Below are positions 23,088 through 24,425 of a stretch of DNA of 24,425 nucleotides, in pieces. The position numbers and the translations under genes were made by a program. The stretch comes from JBQCHF01 sp051953655 (GTDB lineage: Bacteria > Actinomycetota > Actinomycetes > Motilibacterales > Motilibacteraceae): contig JBQCIO010000125.1 in NCBI GenBank assembly GCA_051953655.1, forward strand, positions 1 through 24,425, read 5' to 3'. The stretch's first letter is position 1; each line of letters opens with the position of its first letter. The notes beneath the pieces were generated by a model. The model ran no database searches, was not told the origin of the DNA, and saw only the letters and a program-made list of their open reading frames with translations.

Positions 23088-24425
23088 TCATCCTGCTGCG
23101 CCCGAGAAGGGCGTGCTGAGCTTCGCGGTGATGGCCGCGTTCACGGTGGCGAGCACGGGGGCTCGGACCAGCGCGGCGAGGTCCAGCTCCGCCCGGGTGC
23201 GCACGTGCAGCTCGACCACCTCACCGGGCATCAGGGTGAGGAAGGCGTCGTCCACGACCGCGTCGGGAGAGAGCCGGTCCGCGTGCAGCACCAGGTCGCG
23301 CACCAGGGAGGTCGCCTCGACGCGCACCCGGTAGCCGCCGGGCTCTGTCTGCGCGTGCGCCACGAGCGGCTCGGGGGAGTAGGCGAGGTCGCGGTCCTCG
23401 GCGAAGAACCACAGCCCGCGCCGCTCGCCGGCCGTCGCCACGAGCACCTCCGACGACGCGTCGGAGCATGCGTGGATCGCCGCCGGCAGAGGTTGCTCGA
23501 GCACGCCGGCCGGGGGGACGACCACCCGCAGCACCGCGGCGTCCAGCAGGGCGCCGTCCAGCCCCCGCCGCTCGATCGTGAGCATCTCCTCCCACGGTTC
23601 GGCGCTCTGGTTCACCAGAGCGACGACGAGACGGCCGCCACGCGGCTGCACCGTCACCAGGCGGTCGGCGAAGGCTCGGCGCAGGGCGAAGAACGCGGGC
23701 TTGGGGTGCTCGCCGGAGTCGACCACTGCCCACGAGAGGGACGGCCAGCAGTCGTTGAGCTGCCACACCACGGCACCCGCGGTGCGGGGCCATCGAGAAC
23801 GCCAGTGCTCGATGCCGAGCTGGAGCGCCCGGGCCTGGTTCACCTGGGTCAGGTGGTGCCAGGCGTCGACGCCGTCCACCTCGCCGAAGTGGTCCGCGAG
23901 CCCCCGAGCCAAGGAGTCCTTGCCGTTGAACGCCTTCTGGTGGGCGAGGACACCGGCGGACGTGGGGGTCAGCGGGTCGTCAGCAGTGGCCGCGCGAAGC
24001 ACGCTCCACGTGGGTGGCGCCTGCCAGCCGAACTCGGAGACGAACGGCGGGGTGTGGTCGAGGTAGGCGGTGTAGTCGCGCTCGTTCCAGACGTCCCAGA
24101 CGTGCATGCAGCCGTGGTCCGGGTCGTTGGCGGGACGCTCCGGCGATCCCGACCACGGCGATCCGGGCCAGTAGGGCCGCGTCGGGTCCACCTCGGCCAC
24201 GACGCGCGGTAGGAGGTCGTAGTAGTAGCCCAGTCCCCACGTGCGCCCCTGCAACGCGGGCGCCCAGTCCCGGTCGTCGTGCTGCCAGATGTTCTCGTTG
24301 TTGCCGTTCCAGAGGACGAGGCTGGGGTGGGGGGTGAGGCGGGCGACGTTCTCGCGGGCCTCGGCCTCGACCTCGGACCAGAGGGGTTCTTCCTCGGGGT
24401 AGGCGGCGCAGGCGAAGAGGAAGTC
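23088..24425 (-). CDS. Beta-mannosidase, GH2, N-terminal part missing
   Basis: The reading frame stays open to the window edge and shows only the last 445 residues or so. The family hydrolyses terminal beta-mannosides. WNGNNE (24294-24311) contains the acid/base Glu and FVSEFGWQ (near 24034) the nucleophile Glu, both on the TIM barrel. WQLNDCWPSLSWAVVD is the barrel's last conserved stretch. The C-terminal immunoglobulin-like domains follow to the end. A visible TTG at 24254 is internal, not a start. Upstream (off the window) must hold the rest of the barrel and the sugar-binding domain. The frame shows no stop or frameshift. Confidence 0.95.
   Translation of the reverse strand, partial: DFLFACAAYPEEEPLWSEVEAEARENVARLTPHPSLVLWNGNNENIWQHDDRDWAPALQGRTWGLGYYYDLLPRVVAEVDPTRPYWPGSPWSGSPERPANDPDHGCMHVWDVWNERDYTAYLDHTPPFVSEFGWQAPPTWSVLRAATADDPLTPTSAGVLAHQKAFNGKDSLARGLADHFGEVDGVDAWHHLTQVNQARALQLGIEHWRSRWPRTAGAVVWQLNDCWPSLSWAVVDSGEHPKPAFFALRRAFADRLVTVQPRGGRLVVALVNQSAEPWEEMLTIERRGLDGALLDAAVLRVVVPPAGVLEQPLPAAIHACSDASSEVLVATAGERRGLWFFAEDRDLAYSPEPLVAHAQTEPGGYRVRVEATSLVRDLVLHADRLSPDAVVDDAFLTLMPGEVVELHVRTRAELDLAALVRAPVLATVNAAITAKLSTPFSGAAG

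Noticed and set aside
24254..24425. TTG at 24254 as the start of the beta-mannosidase
   Set aside because: The frame continues upstream to the window edge with the conserved WNGNNE acid/base motif, so the gene is cut, not started, here.

Overview
The window is a 24.4 kb piece of a very GC-rich chromosome. GTG starts, ATGA stop/start overlaps, the rpsF-ssb-rpsR-rplI-dnaB order, a Gly-rich SSB tail and a FemX-type aminoacyltransferase all point to an actinobacterium. A member of or near the Geodermatophilaceae is my best guess, but that is inferred from protein character, not from any search. No tRNA, rRNA, CRISPR array or insertion sequence was seen.

Layout. (1) 1-4035, minus strand: a small membrane protein, then a probable operon nfo (endonuclease IV), xth (exonuclease III), tspO and a FemX-like gene, so two unrelated AP endonucleases sit side by side. 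(2) 4278-6005, plus strand: rpsF, ssb, rpsR and rplI, closed by a perfect 14-bp hairpin. (3) 6194-7264: an aldose 1-epimerase. (4) 7265-7765: a 501-bp gene-free leader with a cluster of GTGCAC and DnaA-box-like words and a short tandem repeat. (5) 7766-10375: dnaB, split in its P-loop by a 413-residue intein, then a methyltransferase overlapping the dnaB stop. (6) 10996-12285: a convergent DHFR/RibD-like reductase and a second methyltransferase.

(7) 12296-21973 is the most interesting block: a LysR regulator divergent from an aldehyde dehydrogenase, followed on the plus strand by a 578-residue protein of unknown function, an M19-dipeptidase-like protein lacking most usual metal ligands, a protein faintly like DUF3726, a RidA-type deaminase, and a complete polar-amino-acid ABC importer (ATPase, two permeases, lipoprotein). 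Nearly all genes overlap by 4 bp, so this looks like one uptake-and-catabolism unit for an unidentified amino-acid-like compound. A strong bipartite hairpin ends it.

(8) 22046-24425, minus strand: a GH2 beta-mannosidase (cut by the window end) followed by a CE7 acetyl esterase, together suited to acetylated mannan.

The two strongest discoveries are the DnaB intein, which carries the Trp/Cys/Thr signature of class 3 splicing and a Cys-rich zinc-ribbon-like insert between its homing-endonuclease motifs, and the unknown-substrate operon with its two unassigned enzymes.
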